Shown piece after piece: positions 17,822-27,239 of a DNA stretch of 50,224 bases. Under the pieces are notes generated by a model, which searched no databases, was not told where the DNA came from, and saw nothing but the letters and a program-made list of their open reading frames with translations. The position numbers and the translations under genes are program-made. How positions within the stretch are numbered: position 1 is the first letter of the stretch; each line of letters opens with the position of its first letter. Origin of the DNA: an uncultured Muribaculaceae bacterium (GTDB lineage Bacteria > Bacteroidota > Bacteroidia > Bacteroidales > Muribaculaceae); contig CANNVE010000019.1 in the NCBI GenBank assembly GCA_947525975.1, positions 1-50,224 of the forward strand, written 5' to 3'.

Positions 17822-18496
17822 ATGCGCATAGACATTATCACTGTGCTTCCTGAGATGTTTGACGGCCCATTGAGCTGCTCTATACTTAAAAGGGCCCAAG
17901 ACAAAGGGCTTGCCGAGATTCATGTGCACAATCTGCGTGACTACACTCTCAACAAGCATCGGAAAGTTGACGACTATCCTTTTGGAGGCGATGCCGGCAT
18001 GGTCATACAGGTTGAGCCTGTAGACCGATGCATTTCAGCCCTTAAAGAGCAGAGAGAATACGACGAAGTGATATTCACGGCTCCCGACGGCGAGACTTTC
18101 AATCAGCGCATCGCCAACGGCATGTCGCTCCTCAACAACATTATCATACTCTGCGGACATTACAAGGGCGTAGACTACCGCATACGCGAGCACCTGATCA
18201 CCCGGGAAATTTCAATCGGAGACTATGTGCTCACTGGTGGCGAAGTCCCCGCCATAGTGATAGCTGATGCCGTGGTGCGTCTGCTGCCGGGTGTGATAGG
18301 CGACGAACAGAGCGCCCTCTCTGATTCATTTCAAGACAATCTGCTCGAGCCTCCAATATACACCCGCCCTTCGGTATATAAGGATTGGGGCGTCCCCGAT
18401 GTGCTCCTTTCAGGCCATCAGGCAAATATCGACAAGTGGAAATATGAGCAGGCCATGGAGCGCACAAGGCGCCTCAGGCCCGATCTTCTTGTATGA
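17822..18496 (+). CDS. trmD: tRNA (guanine-N1)-methyltransferase
   Basis: A protein of 224 residues, a SPOUT-class enzyme that makes m1G37 in tRNAs with G36 using S-adenosylmethionine, which prevents frameshifting. Recognisable blocks are [12 protein letters not shown] (6-17), [12 protein letters not shown] (about 50-61), [14 protein letters not shown] and the knot region [20 protein letters not shown]. The conserved C-terminal HQANIDKWK segment is present. It starts just after the rpsT terminator; I see no consensus promoter in the 25 bp between, so its promoter may be unusual or it may use read-through. Confidence 0.96.
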   Translation: MRIDIITVLPEMFDGPLSCSILKRAQDKGLAEIHVHNLRDYTLNKHRKVDDYPFGGDAGMVIQVEPVDRCISALKEQREYDEVIFTAPDGETFNQRIANGMSLLNNIIILCGHYKGVDYRIREHLITREISIGDYVLTGGEVPAIVIADAVVRLLPGVIGDEQSALSDSFQDNLLEPPIYTRPSVYKDWGVPDVLLSGHQANIDKWKYEQAMERTRRLRPDLLV

Positions 18497-18531
18497 TGAC
18501 ATAAGACATAACTTCACATAATTTCATTTAT

Positions 18532-19800
18532 ATGCGTTTCGATACTATGTTGATACACGGTGGCCTTAATCCGCAGGAAGCCACCGGGGCAAGAGGCCTG
18601 GCCATCTACCCTACCGCTGCATATCGCTTTGAAAGCTGCGACTATGCCGCCGGCCTGTTTGAATTGTCGCAGCCGGGAAACATCTACACGCGCCTGCAAA
18701 ATCCCACCACCTCGGCCTACGAGGCTCGAGTGGCGGCCATCTACGGCGGTGTCGGCGCTCTTGCCGTGTCTTCAGGCATGTCGGCTGTGCTTCTGGCTAT
18801 AACATCATTGGCGAAGGCCGGTGACAATATTGTGGCTGCCCCATATCTCTACGGAGGCACCTACAACCTCTACCGCATATCGCTGCGCAATCTCGGCATT
18901 GATGTGCGCATAGCCCCTGACGAGGACCCTCAGACGCTTGAGTCGCTGATCGACGAGCGCACTAAAGCCGTGTATTGTGAGAGCATGGGCAATCCCACAT
19001 GCGCTGTGCCTGATATGGAAGCCCTGGCTGCCGTAGCGGCCAAGGCCGGCATCCCCTTCATTGTCGACAATACATTCGGCGCGGGCGGATACCTGTGCAA
19101 TCCTTTTGAATTCGGTGCAAACATCATTGTAGATTCGGCCACAAAATGGATCAATGGGCACGGCACAGCCATGGGCGGCATCATCGTTGATGGCGGAAAC
19201 TTCAATTGGGACAATGGCAAATTTCCTCAAATCGCCGGCCCTGACGAGGGATATCATGGCCTCGATCTGCATAAGACATTCGGCAATGCCGCCTTCATCG
19301 TGAAATGCCGCGTCGACGGCCTTCGTGATTTGGGCTGCTGCCCTTCGCCGTTCGATGCCTATCTGATGCTTCTTGGCCTGGAGACATTGTCGCTCAGGGT
19401 GCAGCGGCAGATAGAGTCAACCCGCGCCTTGGCCGAGTATCTCGCCAATCACCCCATGGTGGAGAGCGTGAGCTATGTGGGCTTCCCCTCTCATCCGTCA
19501 TACGCCAACGCGCGCAAATACTTCCGCGAAGGTGGAGCCGCCGTCTTCACGCTCACGCTAAAAGGCACACTCGAGACCACTGTCAAATTTGTGGAGAGCC
19601 TCAAGCTCGCGGCCCACATGACCATGGTTGGCGACTCAATCACGGTGGTCACCCATCCTGCCTCTACCACCCACAAGCAGCTCAGCGGAGCCGACCTGGA
19701 GAAAGCCGGCGTCACACCCACCCTCCTTCGCATTTCCGTCGGGCTTGAAGATGTGCGTGATATCATCGACGATTTCGAGCAGGCCATGAAGGCTGTCTGA
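18532..19800 (+). CDS. metY: O-acetylhomoserine sulfhydrylase-type PLP enzyme
   Basis: A protein of 422 residues of the Cys/Met-metabolism PLP family. The Schiff-base lysine is K205 in DSATKWINGHG; the PLP-phosphate region SSGMSAVL is at about 80-87, and the active-site YTRLQNPT at about 52-59. The length and the GHG-TAMGG insertion after the lysine favour the O-acetylhomoserine (thiol) lyase branch, which makes homocysteine from O-acetylhomoserine and sulfide, over cystathionine beta-lyase. The gene stands 35 bp after trmD without a visible promoter. A very strong hairpin follows the stop. Confidence 0.85.
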   Translation: MRFDTMLIHGGLNPQEATGARGLAIYPTAAYRFESCDYAAGLFELSQPGNIYTRLQNPTTSAYEARVAAIYGGVGALAVSSGMSAVLLAITSLAKAGDNIVAAPYLYGGTYNLYRISLRNLGIDVRIAPDEDPQTLESLIDERTKAVYCESMGNPTCAVPDMEALAAVAAKAGIPFIVDNTFGAGGYLCNPFEFGANIIVDSATKWINGHGTAMGGIIVDGGNFNWDNGKFPQIAGPDEGYHGLDLHKTFGNAAFIVKCRVDGLRDLGCCPSPFDAYLMLLGLETLSLRVQRQIESTRALAEYLANHPMVESVSYVGFPSHPSYANARKYFREGGAAVFTLTLKGTLETTVKFVESLKLAAHMTMVGDSITVVTHPASTTHKQLSGADLEKAGVTPTLLRISVGLEDVRDIIDDFEQAMKAV

Positions 19801-19834
19801 CACGGGAATAAATCCTCCACGCCACGGAACATTT

Positions 19835-19896
19835 ATAATTGAGTGTGTGTTCTTAATAAAGACAAATTTATTAAACACACACTCAATTATTTTTTT
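19835..19896 (+). promoter_or_regulatory. Hairpin with T-run ending at the antiporter start codon (terminator or attenuator)
   Basis: A 17-bp perfect outer stem (19835-19851 with 19874-19890) continues into a 7-bp inner stem TAATAAA/TTTATTA (19854-19860 with 19867-19873), interrupted only by two bulged bases, with a 6-nt loop. A run of six T (19891-19896) follows at once and the ATG begins at 19897. It has the form of an intrinsic terminator for metY, yet it leaves no room for a promoter before the next gene. Confidence 0.75.
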
Positions 19897-21600
19897 ATGG
19901 ACTGGTTAGTACAGACTTTCCGTGAGTATCCTTCCCTGCCGATATTCCTTACCATCGGCATAGGATTTTGGATTGGGCAGTTGAAGTACAAGTCATTCTC
20001 TCTTGGCACCGTCACATCTGTGCTGCTGGTGGGAGTGCTTGTGGGCCAGCTTGACATACCGATTCCGGGTCCCCTGAAGTCGGTTTTCTTCTTGCTCTTC
20101 CTCTTTTCGATCGGGTTTTCAGTAGGCCCGCAGTTTATCAATGCTATGAAGGGATCCGGCATAAAGCAGGTGCTCTTCGCCCTTGTCATGTGCGTCATAG
20201 TGCTGTTGTCTACGTGGGGAGTGGCGAAAGTATTTCACTATAATCCCGGAGAGGCTGCCGGCTTGCTCGCCGGATCGCAGACCATATCTGCGGTCATAGG
20301 CGTGGCCACCGATGTGATGCCCGGAGTGGGAGCCAGCAAAGAGACTGTGTCGCAATGGATCGACATGATGCCCGTATGCTATGCCGTGACATACATTTTC
20401 GGCACCATCGGCTCGGCTTATATACTTGGAAACATTGGTCCGGCCATGCTTGGAGGCCTCAAGAAAGTGAAGGCCAAAACCAAGGAATACGAAGAGGAGA
20501 TGAACAAATCCTCAATGGAGGTGGCTCTCGGCTTCGCCAATGCAGCCCGTCCCATACAGTTCCGCGCCTACAAGGCCGAGAGCGAATGGTTCGACACCCC
20601 CAAGAAAGTTTCTGAAATAGAAGATTACGTGCAGAATACGCTCAAGAGACGTATCTTTGTAGACAGAGTGCGCATCGACGGCAAGATCGTGCCCCTCACT
20701 CCTGACGTAGTTGTGAAGAAGGGCGATGAGATCGTGCTGAGCGGACGCCGCGAATACATCATCGAAGACGAAAGCTGGGTAGGCTCTGAAATAGCCGACA
20801 CCGAGCTGCTGACATTCCCATTCGAAAAGATTGACGTTATGGTCACAAAGAAGGGAGCCGTAAACATGACCGTAGAGAAGCTGCGCTCGCAGAAGGCCAT
20901 GCAGGGCGTGGTCATCAGCACCATCACCCGCAGCGGCATGCCTATCCCCGTGCTTGCGCAAAGCAAGCTGCAGGTGGGCGATGTGGTCAACATCGGCGGT
21001 CTCAAGCAAGAAGTCGACGCCGCTGCCACGGTGATAGGCACGGCTGACCGCCCCAGCGAGAAGACCAATATGACGCTCCTCGGCATAGGCCTGCTCATCG
21101 GCGGCATCATCGGTGCCATCACCATACATGTTGGCAATGTGCCCTTGAGCCTCTCCACTTCGGGAGGTGCCTTGATTGCCGGCCTGTTCTGCGGTTGGCT
21201 CAGGTCACGCCATCCCAATCTTGGTGGCATCCCTAAAGAAAGCATCTGGCTGCTCGACAATCTCGGCCTGAATATGTTCATCGCAGTGATAGGCATCACG
21301 GCAGGCCCCACGTTCATTTCCGGTTTCAAGGAGGTTGGCATCATGCTATTCATTGCAGGCATCCTGGCCACGTCGATTCCATTGTTGCTCGGAATCATAC
21401 TCGGCGACAAGATATTCCATTTCCACCCGGCCATCACTTTAGGATGCTGCGCCGGATCGCGCACCACCACCGCCGCCCTCGGCGCCATTCAGGATTCGCT
21501 TGAATCCACCGTCCCGGCCCTCGGATATACAGTCACCTACGCCATCGGCAATACGCTGCTGATTTTGTGGGGTGTGGCCATTGTGCTGATGATGGCTTAG
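19897..21600 (+). CDS. aspT: Aspartate:alanine antiporter (AspT/YidE family)
   Basis: A protein of 567 residues from the ATG at 19897, which gives the usual family start MDWLVQTF; a longer frame from 19843 would begin inside the hairpin. Layout: membrane segments at about 1-190, a cytosolic part with two TrkA-C/RCK-C-like domains at about 195-385 ([24 protein letters not shown]), and a second membrane half at about 390-567. The halves are internally related. The family exchanges aspartate for alanine. The next gene encodes aspartate 4-decarboxylase, so the pair would take in aspartate, release alanine and CO2, and consume a cytosolic proton. Substrate assignment rests on this neighbour. Confidence 0.88.
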   Translation: MDWLVQTFREYPSLPIFLTIGIGFWIGQLKYKSFSLGTVTSVLLVGVLVGQLDIPIPGPLKSVFFLLFLFSIGFSVGPQFINAMKGSGIKQVLFALVMCVIVLLSTWGVAKVFHYNPGEAAGLLAGSQTISAVIGVATDVMPGVGASKETVSQWIDMMPVCYAVTYIFGTIGSAYILGNIGPAMLGGLKKVKAKTKEYEEEMNKSSMEVALGFANAARPIQFRAYKAESEWFDTPKKVSEIEDYVQNTLKRRIFVDRVRIDGKIVPLTPDVVVKKGDEIVLSGRREYIIEDESWVGSEIADTELLTFPFEKIDVMVTKKGAVNMTVEKLRSQKAMQGVVISTITRSGMPIPVLAQSKLQVGDVVNIGGLKQEVDAAATVIGTADRPSEKTNMTLLGIGLLIGGIIGAITIHVGNVPLSLSTSGGALIAGLFCGWLRSRHPNLGGIPKESIWLLDNLGLNMFIAVIGITAGPTFISGFKEVGIMLFIAGILATSIPLLLGIILGDKIFHFHPAITLGCCAGSRTTTAALGAIQDSLESTVPALGYTVTYAIGNTLLILWGVAIVLMMA

Positions 21601-21650
21601 CGATAATCTGCATGACATAACCAAAAAAGCATAAACTTCAGATAAATACT

Positions 21651-23294
21651 ATGGATTCTTGTAAAGATAATGTAGAAAGCCGCCAGTGTGAGAAAGCGCT
21701 GTCTGTGCTTAGCCCTTTCGAGGTGAAAAACAAGCTTATTGAGCTGGCCCGGGAAGAAGCCAGGAAGACCACCGCTATTTTCCTCAACGCAGGCCGAGGC
21801 AACCCTAATTGGGTCACCGCCGAGCCGCGCCACGCATTTTTCCTGATGGGAAAATGGGCCATGGCCGAGTCTGCCAGAGTGTGGGATGTGCCCGACACCG
21901 GCATCACAGGCATGCCGGCAACAGCCGGAGCGGGCGAGAGGCTTAAGGCTTTCCTTAAGGAGAATGCTTCAGAGCCCGGCGCAAAGCTGATTTATGACAC
22001 ATTCGACTATCTCGTCGATAAGAAAGGAATGGCGCCCGATTTCGTGGCTCAGGAGTGGGCCTCATCGATGATGGGCGACACATATCCCACCCCCGATCGC
22101 ATACTTAAGTGCACACAGACCCTCGTGCGCGACTATTTAGCCCAGGAGATGGGCAACAATGCTCCGTGCAACGAAGACTATGACTTGTTTGCTACCGAGG
22201 GCGGCACAGCCGGCATGTGCTATGCCTTCAATTCAATAAAGGCCAACCGCCTGATGAAGAAAGGAGACAAAATAGCGTTGATGGTGCCTGCCTTTACCCC
22301 TTATCTTGAGATTCCGAGACTTGAAGATTTCGATTTAGAAGTGGTAAACATCAGCGCAAACGCCGTAGAGCGTGACGGATACCATGATTGGCAGTATCCA
22401 GACGAGGAGGTGAATAAGCTGCGCGACCCGGCGGTCAAGCTTCTTTGCGTCACAAACCCCTCCAACCCGCCAAGCTACACTCTGTCGCGCCACACTCTCG
22501 ACCTGCTTATCGACATAGTGAAGCACGACAATCCCAATCTGATGATCGTCACCGATGACGTTTACGGCACTTTCGTCGACGACTTCCGCTCGCTGATGTA
22601 TGAATTGCCCTACAACACCCTCTGCGTATATTCATTCTCTAAATATTTCGGATGCACCGGTTGGCGTCTCGCCGTGATGGCGCTCAACAAGATCAATGTT
22701 TTTGACAAGCTCATCTCGGAGCTTCCTGCCGACGAGAGAGCCGACCTGCAGAAGCGCTACGAATCGCTGACTCTCAACGTGCCTGCGCTCAAATTCGTTG
22801 ATCGCCTCGTGGCCGATTCGCGCCTTGTGGCCCTTAACCATACAGCCGGCCTGTCCACCCCGCAGCAGATGCAGATGTCACTTTTCGCGGCATACTCGCT
22901 TGTGGAGAACGGGGCTGAATACAAGAAGAAAATGCAGGCCCTGATCAAAAGCAGGCTCGACGCCCTCTGGAGCACCACCGGATTCACCCTGCTGCCTGAC
23001 AATCTCAGGGCCGGATACTATTCAGAAATAGATATGATGGTGTGGGCCAAGAAGATATACAGCGATGATTTCGCCCGGTGGCTCAATTCCAACTATGAGC
23101 CGCTTGACTTCGTGATAAAGCTGGCCAACAACACGGCTATCGTGCTGCTCAATGGCGACGGTTTCGACGGTCCGAAGTGGTCTGTGCGCGCATCCCTTGC
23201 CAATCTGCGCAAGGATGACTATCTCAAGATAGGCACCGCAATCAAGAATCTGCTTGCCCAATACTACGACGAATATAAGAAATCGCTTGAATAG
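21651..23294 (+). CDS. aspD: Aspartate 4-decarboxylase (bifunctional with aspartate aminotransferase)
   Basis: A protein of 547 residues, a fold-type I PLP enzyme. NAGRGNPNW (about 46-54) is characteristic of the beta-decarboxylase subgroup. The Schiff-base lysine is K331 in YSFSKYFGCTGWRLAV, and TDDVYGTF carries the aspartate that pairs with the pyridine nitrogen. It converts L-aspartate to L-alanine and CO2. The gene lies 50 bp after aspT and both are surely co-transcribed, as in the Tetragenococcus asp operon. This would serve acid tolerance and energy conservation. A GC hairpin follows in the downstream spacer. Confidence 0.93.
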   Translation: MDSCKDNVESRQCEKALSVLSPFEVKNKLIELAREEARKTTAIFLNAGRGNPNWVTAEPRHAFFLMGKWAMAESARVWDVPDTGITGMPATAGAGERLKAFLKENASEPGAKLIYDTFDYLVDKKGMAPDFVAQEWASSMMGDTYPTPDRILKCTQTLVRDYLAQEMGNNAPCNEDYDLFATEGGTAGMCYAFNSIKANRLMKKGDKIALMVPAFTPYLEIPRLEDFDLEVVNISANAVERDGYHDWQYPDEEVNKLRDPAVKLLCVTNPSNPPSYTLSRHTLDLLIDIVKHDNPNLMIVTDDVYGTFVDDFRSLMYELPYNTLCVYSFSKYFGCTGWRLAVMALNKINVFDKLISELPADERADLQKRYESLTLNVPALKFVDRLVADSRLVALNHTAGLSTPQQMQMSLFAAYSLVENGAEYKKKMQALIKSRLDALWSTTGFTLLPDNLRAGYYSEIDMMVWAKKIYSDDFARWLNSNYEPLDFVIKLANNTAIVLLNGDGFDGPKWSVRASLANLRKDDYLKIGTAIKNLLAQYYDEYKKSLE

Positions 23295-23356
23295 TCTGAG
23301 CATATCGGTTTTTGCTTAAAAAATTGTAAGAACCTTAAGCCTCATATACCTTGAAA

Positions 23357-23388
23357 AGTCCGCCGGGCGCACTCGCCCCCGGCGGACT
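23357..23388 (+). terminator. GC-rich hairpin after aspD
   Basis: An 11-bp perfect stem AGTCCGCCGGG (23357-23367) / CCCGGCGGACT (23378-23388) with a 10-nt loop. Only CTTC follows, so the T-run is poor on this strand. It is still the likely end of the aspTD transcript. Confidence 0.55.
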
Positions 23389-23597
23389 CTTCACGTATCG
23401 GAGCGTATGCCGTATATCTGGTTGTAAAGCCTATACCCAATCGCCGCTCATCAATATACATTGTATTGGCGGCGGCAATGTGTATGTTTACGATTGTAAA
23501 TTTTTTAAGCATTTGTTAATTAATATTTTGTTTATGTGTTGATAAATTTTTTGAAAAAAATAGGTTTTGCAATGTAAATTGTGTGGGGAAAAATCAG

Positions 23598-23605
23598 TAA
23601 CTTTG
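23598..23605 (+). promoter_or_regulatory. Possible -7 box of the dcw cluster promoter
   Basis: TAACTTTG fits TAnnTTTG and lies 55 bp before the rsmH ATG. The -33 element is weak (a TTG at 23579-23581, spaced only 16 bp). Confidence 0.5.
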
Positions 23606-23660
23606 TATCCTGAATATCCACATAAGTCGAAGTATCAGGCACACACCGCCATAACCAACT

Positions 23661-24578
23661 ATGAACGAAGAGGTTTACCATATACCCGCCTTGCTTCCTG
23701 AGACGCTTTCAGCTCTTGATTTGCGCCCGGAAGGCACATATGTCGACGCCACCTACGGCGGCGGCGGTCATTCGCGTGCCATACTCGAAAGACTGAAGCC
23801 CGGCGAGGGGGCGCTTTTTTCGTTTGATCAGGACATTGAGGCCATCGAGAGAGCCATTCCTGATGAGAGGCTGACCCTGGTGCACGGCAATTTCAGGTTT
23901 CTGACCAATTTCCTTCGTTTCTACGGTGTGGAGCAAGGCGGTGTCGATGGCATCCTCGCCGACCTCGGAGTGTCATTCCATCATTTCGACGACGCCAAGC
24001 GCGGGTTCTCATTCCGGTGGGATGGCCCGCTTGACATGCGCATGAACCAGCGCGCCCGGCGCACAGCCGCCGATCTCATAGCCTCGGCTTCCGAGCAGGA
24101 GCTCGCCGATATTTTCTATCTCTATGGAGAAATGAAAAATTCGCGCAAGATAGCCTCGGCCATTGTGCGCAAGAGAGGCGAAGGGCAGATAGCTACAGTC
24201 GAGGCCTTCCTGGCCGTGATCAAGCCATTCATCAATCCTCGCCAGGAAAAGAAAGAGCTCGCCCAGGTGTTTCAGGCCCTGCGCATAGCCGTCAACGACG
24301 AGCTCGAAGCCTTGAGGCAATTCCTCACGCAGGCATGCCGCATGCTGCGCCCGGGCGGACGCCTGGCCATCATCACCTATCACTCTCTCGAGGACAGGCT
24401 CGTGAAAAACTTCATGCGCACAGGCAATTTCGAAGGGAGAGCCGAGCAAGACTTCTTCGGGCGCAATCTGTCGCCCATCAAATTGCTTTCGAGCAAACCC
24501 ATAGTGCCGTCTGACGAAGAAGTGGAGCGCAATCCGCGCAGCCGCAGCGCCAAACTACGCGTAGGAGAGAAATTATAA
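23661..24578 (+). CDS. rsmH: 16S rRNA m4C1402 methyltransferase
   Basis: A protein of 305 residues. It adds the N4-methyl group to C1402 of 16S rRNA using S-adenosylmethionine. The SAM-binding motif DATYGGGGHSRAIL is at about 28-41; other blocks are DGILADLGVSFHHFD, RGFSFRWDGPLDMRMN and ITYHSLEDRLVKNF, the last near the catalytic site. It is the first gene of the dcw cluster here, a place normally taken by mraZ. The ftsL-like gene follows after 32 bp. Confidence 0.97.
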   Translation: MNEEVYHIPALLPETLSALDLRPEGTYVDATYGGGGHSRAILERLKPGEGALFSFDQDIEAIERAIPDERLTLVHGNFRFLTNFLRFYGVEQGGVDGILADLGVSFHHFDDAKRGFSFRWDGPLDMRMNQRARRTAADLIASASEQELADIFYLYGEMKNSRKIASAIVRKRGEGQIATVEAFLAVIKPFINPRQEKKELAQVFQALRIAVNDELEALRQFLTQACRMLRPGGRLAIITYHSLEDRLVKNFMRTGNFEGRAEQDFFGRNLSPIKLLSSKPIVPSDEEVERNPRSRSAKLRVGEKL

Positions 24579-24610
24579 GTTTATTTAGTGTCTGTCGATT
24601 GTTGTCTGCG

Positions 24611-24979
24611 ATGTCTGAATCTGAAGCAAAACCTAAAAAGAAGCGGTCTGTTGCCAAAAAAGAAGTGGTGAAGATCTCACGCCACCTGATTTTTGGCGAT
24701 GTGATGTCGAGCAACTTTTTCAAAAAAAACAAATTCACGATATTCATCGTGATAGCCCTGCTGATGGCGTACATCACATCAAAATACGAATGTATGACCA
24801 AAATGGAGGAAATACGGTCTCTTGAGCGTGAATTGGCAATCGTAAAGTCTAAAAGCGTCAGGGAGAGAGGCATATACCGCAGCAGCACTCGAGAGTCGGT
24901 GATGCAGCGGCGCATTGATTCAATAGGCTTGCCTCTTCACAAGCAGCGCACGCCTCCATTCAAATTGTCATACGAATGA
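24611..24979 (+). CDS. ftsL: FtsL-like cell division protein
   Basis: A protein of 122 residues from the ATG at 24611; a TTG start 12 bp upstream is less likely. It has a basic cytoplasmic tail (KPKKKRSVAKK), one membrane segment at about 43-58 (FTIFIVIALLMAYITS), then a short coiled-coil-like stretch (MEEIRSLERELAIVKSK). This single-pass leucine-zipper layout and the position between rsmH and the PBP gene mark the Bacteroidetes FtsL equivalent, part of the FtsQ/L/B divisome complex. Sequence conservation in this family is very low, so the call rests mainly on position and topology. Confidence 0.75.
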   Translation: MSESEAKPKKKRSVAKKEVVKISRHLIFGDVMSSNFFKKNKFTIFIVIALLMAYITSKYECMTKMEEIRSLERELAIVKSKSVRERGIYRSSTRESVMQRRIDSIGLPLHKQRTPPFKLSYE

Positions 24980-25045
24980 TGCCGCCTGCTTAAGGAGCAC
25001 ATAGATCAACCTTATCTTTCCAACCTTTTCTTTTCATTTGACCTC

Positions 25046-27226
25046 GTGAACAAAGACAGCAACAGACACAAAAACAAGCGCGCGCAGATCATCTGGCGAT
25101 ATGGCCTTGTCACATTCGGCATAATACTGATGGCGATAGCCATTTCATACAGCGCCGTGAAAAACACGGTGGTCGAGGCTCATCACTGGAACGCGAAAGC
25201 CGAGAAAGCCCTATCGCGCGTAAGCTACGAAAAACCAAGGCGGGGCGACATTCTCGCTGACGACGGCACACTCCTCGCCACCACCCTTAAGGTCTGCGAC
25301 ATTGCCATCGACTACCGCAGCAATGCCCGGAATGACACAGTCTTTGTGCAGTGCCTCGATTCGCTTTGCGACTCGATGGCGCATTATTATCCTATACGCT
25401 CAAAAGAGCAGTGGCGCGAATTTCTGGCAAAGCCCCTCGCGCCCAAGCGAGAGGCCCGCAAGACAAAGGTGATACTCAAGGGTAAGAACATCGCCGAATA
25501 TCAGCGCATACTTAAATTTCCGTTTTTCAACCGCTTTAGGCGGAAATATGCCCACGGCCTGACCTATTTCCAGACCGAGGCGCGCCTTTATCCCTATGGC
25601 GAGATGGCCACCCTCAGCATCGGTCGATGCAACACGCGCATGATGCCCAGGTACGAAGGCAAATGCGGCCCTAATGATTCAATTCCCGTGCTCGCCGGAT
25701 ATTCAGGGTTGGAATATGCCCTCAACGACATGCTTGCCGGAGAGATGGGCACCCAGAAATTGGTGCCCCTGACCCGAAAGATGGACAATTGGGTGCAGAG
25801 GCCGGCTGTCAACGGTCTCACCCTGCGCACCACCATCAACATCGAGATGCAAGACATCGTGGAAGGCGAGCTGAAAGGCGTGCTTCAGCAAGCGCAGGCC
25901 AAGTGGGGCACATGCCTGCTTATGGAGGTGGCCACCGGAGACATCAAGGCTATATCCAACCTCGAGCTCGATCCGGCCACAGGCCAATACATAGAGGCAC
26001 GAAACTATGCGGTGCAGGCCTATGAGCCGGGATCGGTGATGAAGGTTATCTCTATGGTGCCCGCCCTCGAAGATGGATATGCGTTTCCGCTGGGCAAGAC
26101 CTACCCTATCGGGCGCAGCTTCAAGTATGCCGGTGGTAAGCCTATAACCGATACCCACTCTCCGGCCTATCTTGAGGTCAACCGGTTCATCGAGTATTCA
26201 TCCAATATAGGCATGGCCAAGCTCATTTGCCCCCAGTATGAGAATAATCTCAACGGTTTTCGCGACCGACTGGCTTCGATGGGATTCTTCGACCGTTTCG
26301 GCACAGGTATCCACGGTGAGCGCAAGCCCTACTTCCCCACCCTCGACCCCAAGGCCGGAGGCAGGGTGTCGCTTTCGCGCATGGCCTATGGGTACAGCAC
26401 CATGATTCCGCCCCTCTACACCTGCGCATTCTACAATGCCGTGGCCAACAAAGGCAAATTCGTGCGTCCGCGCATCGTGAAGTCATACATACATCCCGAC
26501 GGCACTGTCGAGAACAATCCCATCAGCTATGTGCGCGACAGCATCTGCTCGCAGCGTAACGCCAAGATTCTCCTTGACATGATACACAGCGTCGTATACG
26601 GCGAGGGAGGCACCGCCAAGACCCTTCGCAACGACACCGTGCACGTTATCGGCAAGACCGGCACCTGCATCATAGCCAATGAGACAAAGCGCGATGAAGT
26701 CACAGGACAGATCATTAAAGGCGCCGGCGGATATAACGCCGGCCACTATCGCCTGTCATTCTGCGGCATCTTCCCCTACGAAGATCCGAAATACACCTGC
26801 ATCACCGTCATTTCTGACGCCGCCACCACCCGCAGCGCGGCTCAGTCGTCGGGGCGCGTGGTGAAGAATGTGGCCATGAAGATGTATTCCCACGGTATGC
26901 TCGGGCGTTACGCCGACTATAAAGAGACGGCCAATCCGGGCACTGTGCCCACCCTCTACGCCAGTGCTCCGTCAAAGCATAATAGTGTGAAGGGTTACAT
27001 CGGGTCGGCTCATACCCGCCAGTTCAAATATCCTGATCAGCAGATGCAGGCCGGAAAAGTGCCTAACGTCATTGGCCTCGGCCTCCGCGACGCTCTCGCT
27101 CTTATCGAAGACGGCGGATATGTCCTTGACGCTGCCGGCACCGGCTTTGCCGCCGAGCAGGATCCCCCGGCAGGCACTCCCGCACCGAAAGGGCAGAAAA
27201 TAAACGTAAGGTTTAAAGTGAGATAA
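25046..27226 (+). CDS. ftsI: Division-specific penicillin-binding protein 3 with C-terminal PASTA domain
   Basis: A protein of 726 residues starting at GTG 25046. A basic cytoplasmic tail is followed by one membrane anchor (about 16-34), a dimerisation domain, and a transpeptidase domain with all three active-site motifs: S330-VM-K333, S385-S-N387 and K537-T-G539. The last 65 residues form a PASTA domain (VPNVIGLGLRDALALIE). It cross-links septal peptidoglycan in the periplasm together with FtsW. The spacer from ftsL is 66 bp. Class B PBPs with a PASTA domain are common in Bacteroidetes dcw clusters. Confidence 0.94.
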   Translation: MNKDSNRHKNKRAQIIWRYGLVTFGIILMAIAISYSAVKNTVVEAHHWNAKAEKALSRVSYEKPRRGDILADDGTLLATTLKVCDIAIDYRSNARNDTVFVQCLDSLCDSMAHYYPIRSKEQWREFLAKPLAPKREARKTKVILKGKNIAEYQRILKFPFFNRFRRKYAHGLTYFQTEARLYPYGEMATLSIGRCNTRMMPRYEGKCGPNDSIPVLAGYSGLEYALNDMLAGEMGTQKLVPLTRKMDNWVQRPAVNGLTLRTTINIEMQDIVEGELKGVLQQAQAKWGTCLLMEVATGDIKAISNLELDPATGQYIEARNYAVQAYEPGSVMKVISMVPALEDGYAFPLGKTYPIGRSFKYAGGKPITDTHSPAYLEVNRFIEYSSNIGMAKLICPQYENNLNGFRDRLASMGFFDRFGTGIHGERKPYFPTLDPKAGGRVSLSRMAYGYSTMIPPLYTCAFYNAVANKGKFVRPRIVKSYIHPDGTVENNPISYVRDSICSQRNAKILLDMIHSVVYGEGGTAKTLRNDTVHVIGKTGTCIIANETKRDEVTGQIIKGAGGYNAGHYRLSFCGIFPYEDPKYTCITVISDAATTRSAAQSSGRVVKNVAMKMYSHGMLGRYADYKETANPGTVPTLYASAPSKHNSVKGYIGSAHTRQFKYPDQQMQAGKVPNVIGLGLRDALALIEDGGYVLDAAGTGFAAEQDPPAGTPAPKGQKINVRFKVR

Positions 27227-27239
27227 TTTTTCCAAGATA

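Larger units (their letters stand above)
23295..23660. other. Spacer between aspD and the dcw cluster
   Basis: 366 bp with no convincing gene. It has the hairpin at 23357-23388, then an AT-rich stretch (23485-23600) and a -7-like box TAACTTTG at 23598-23605. In many Bacteroidetes mraZ precedes rsmH; I find no MraZ frame here on either strand. Confidence 0.6.

Noticed and set aside
19843-19896. An upstream start (GTG) for the antiporter gene
   Set aside because: It would put the N-terminus inside the hairpin, and the family normally begins at MDWLVQTF.
23357-23388. A GC hairpin as a mobile-element end
   Set aside because: It is a single copy with no target duplication or transposase; a weak terminator is a simpler reading.
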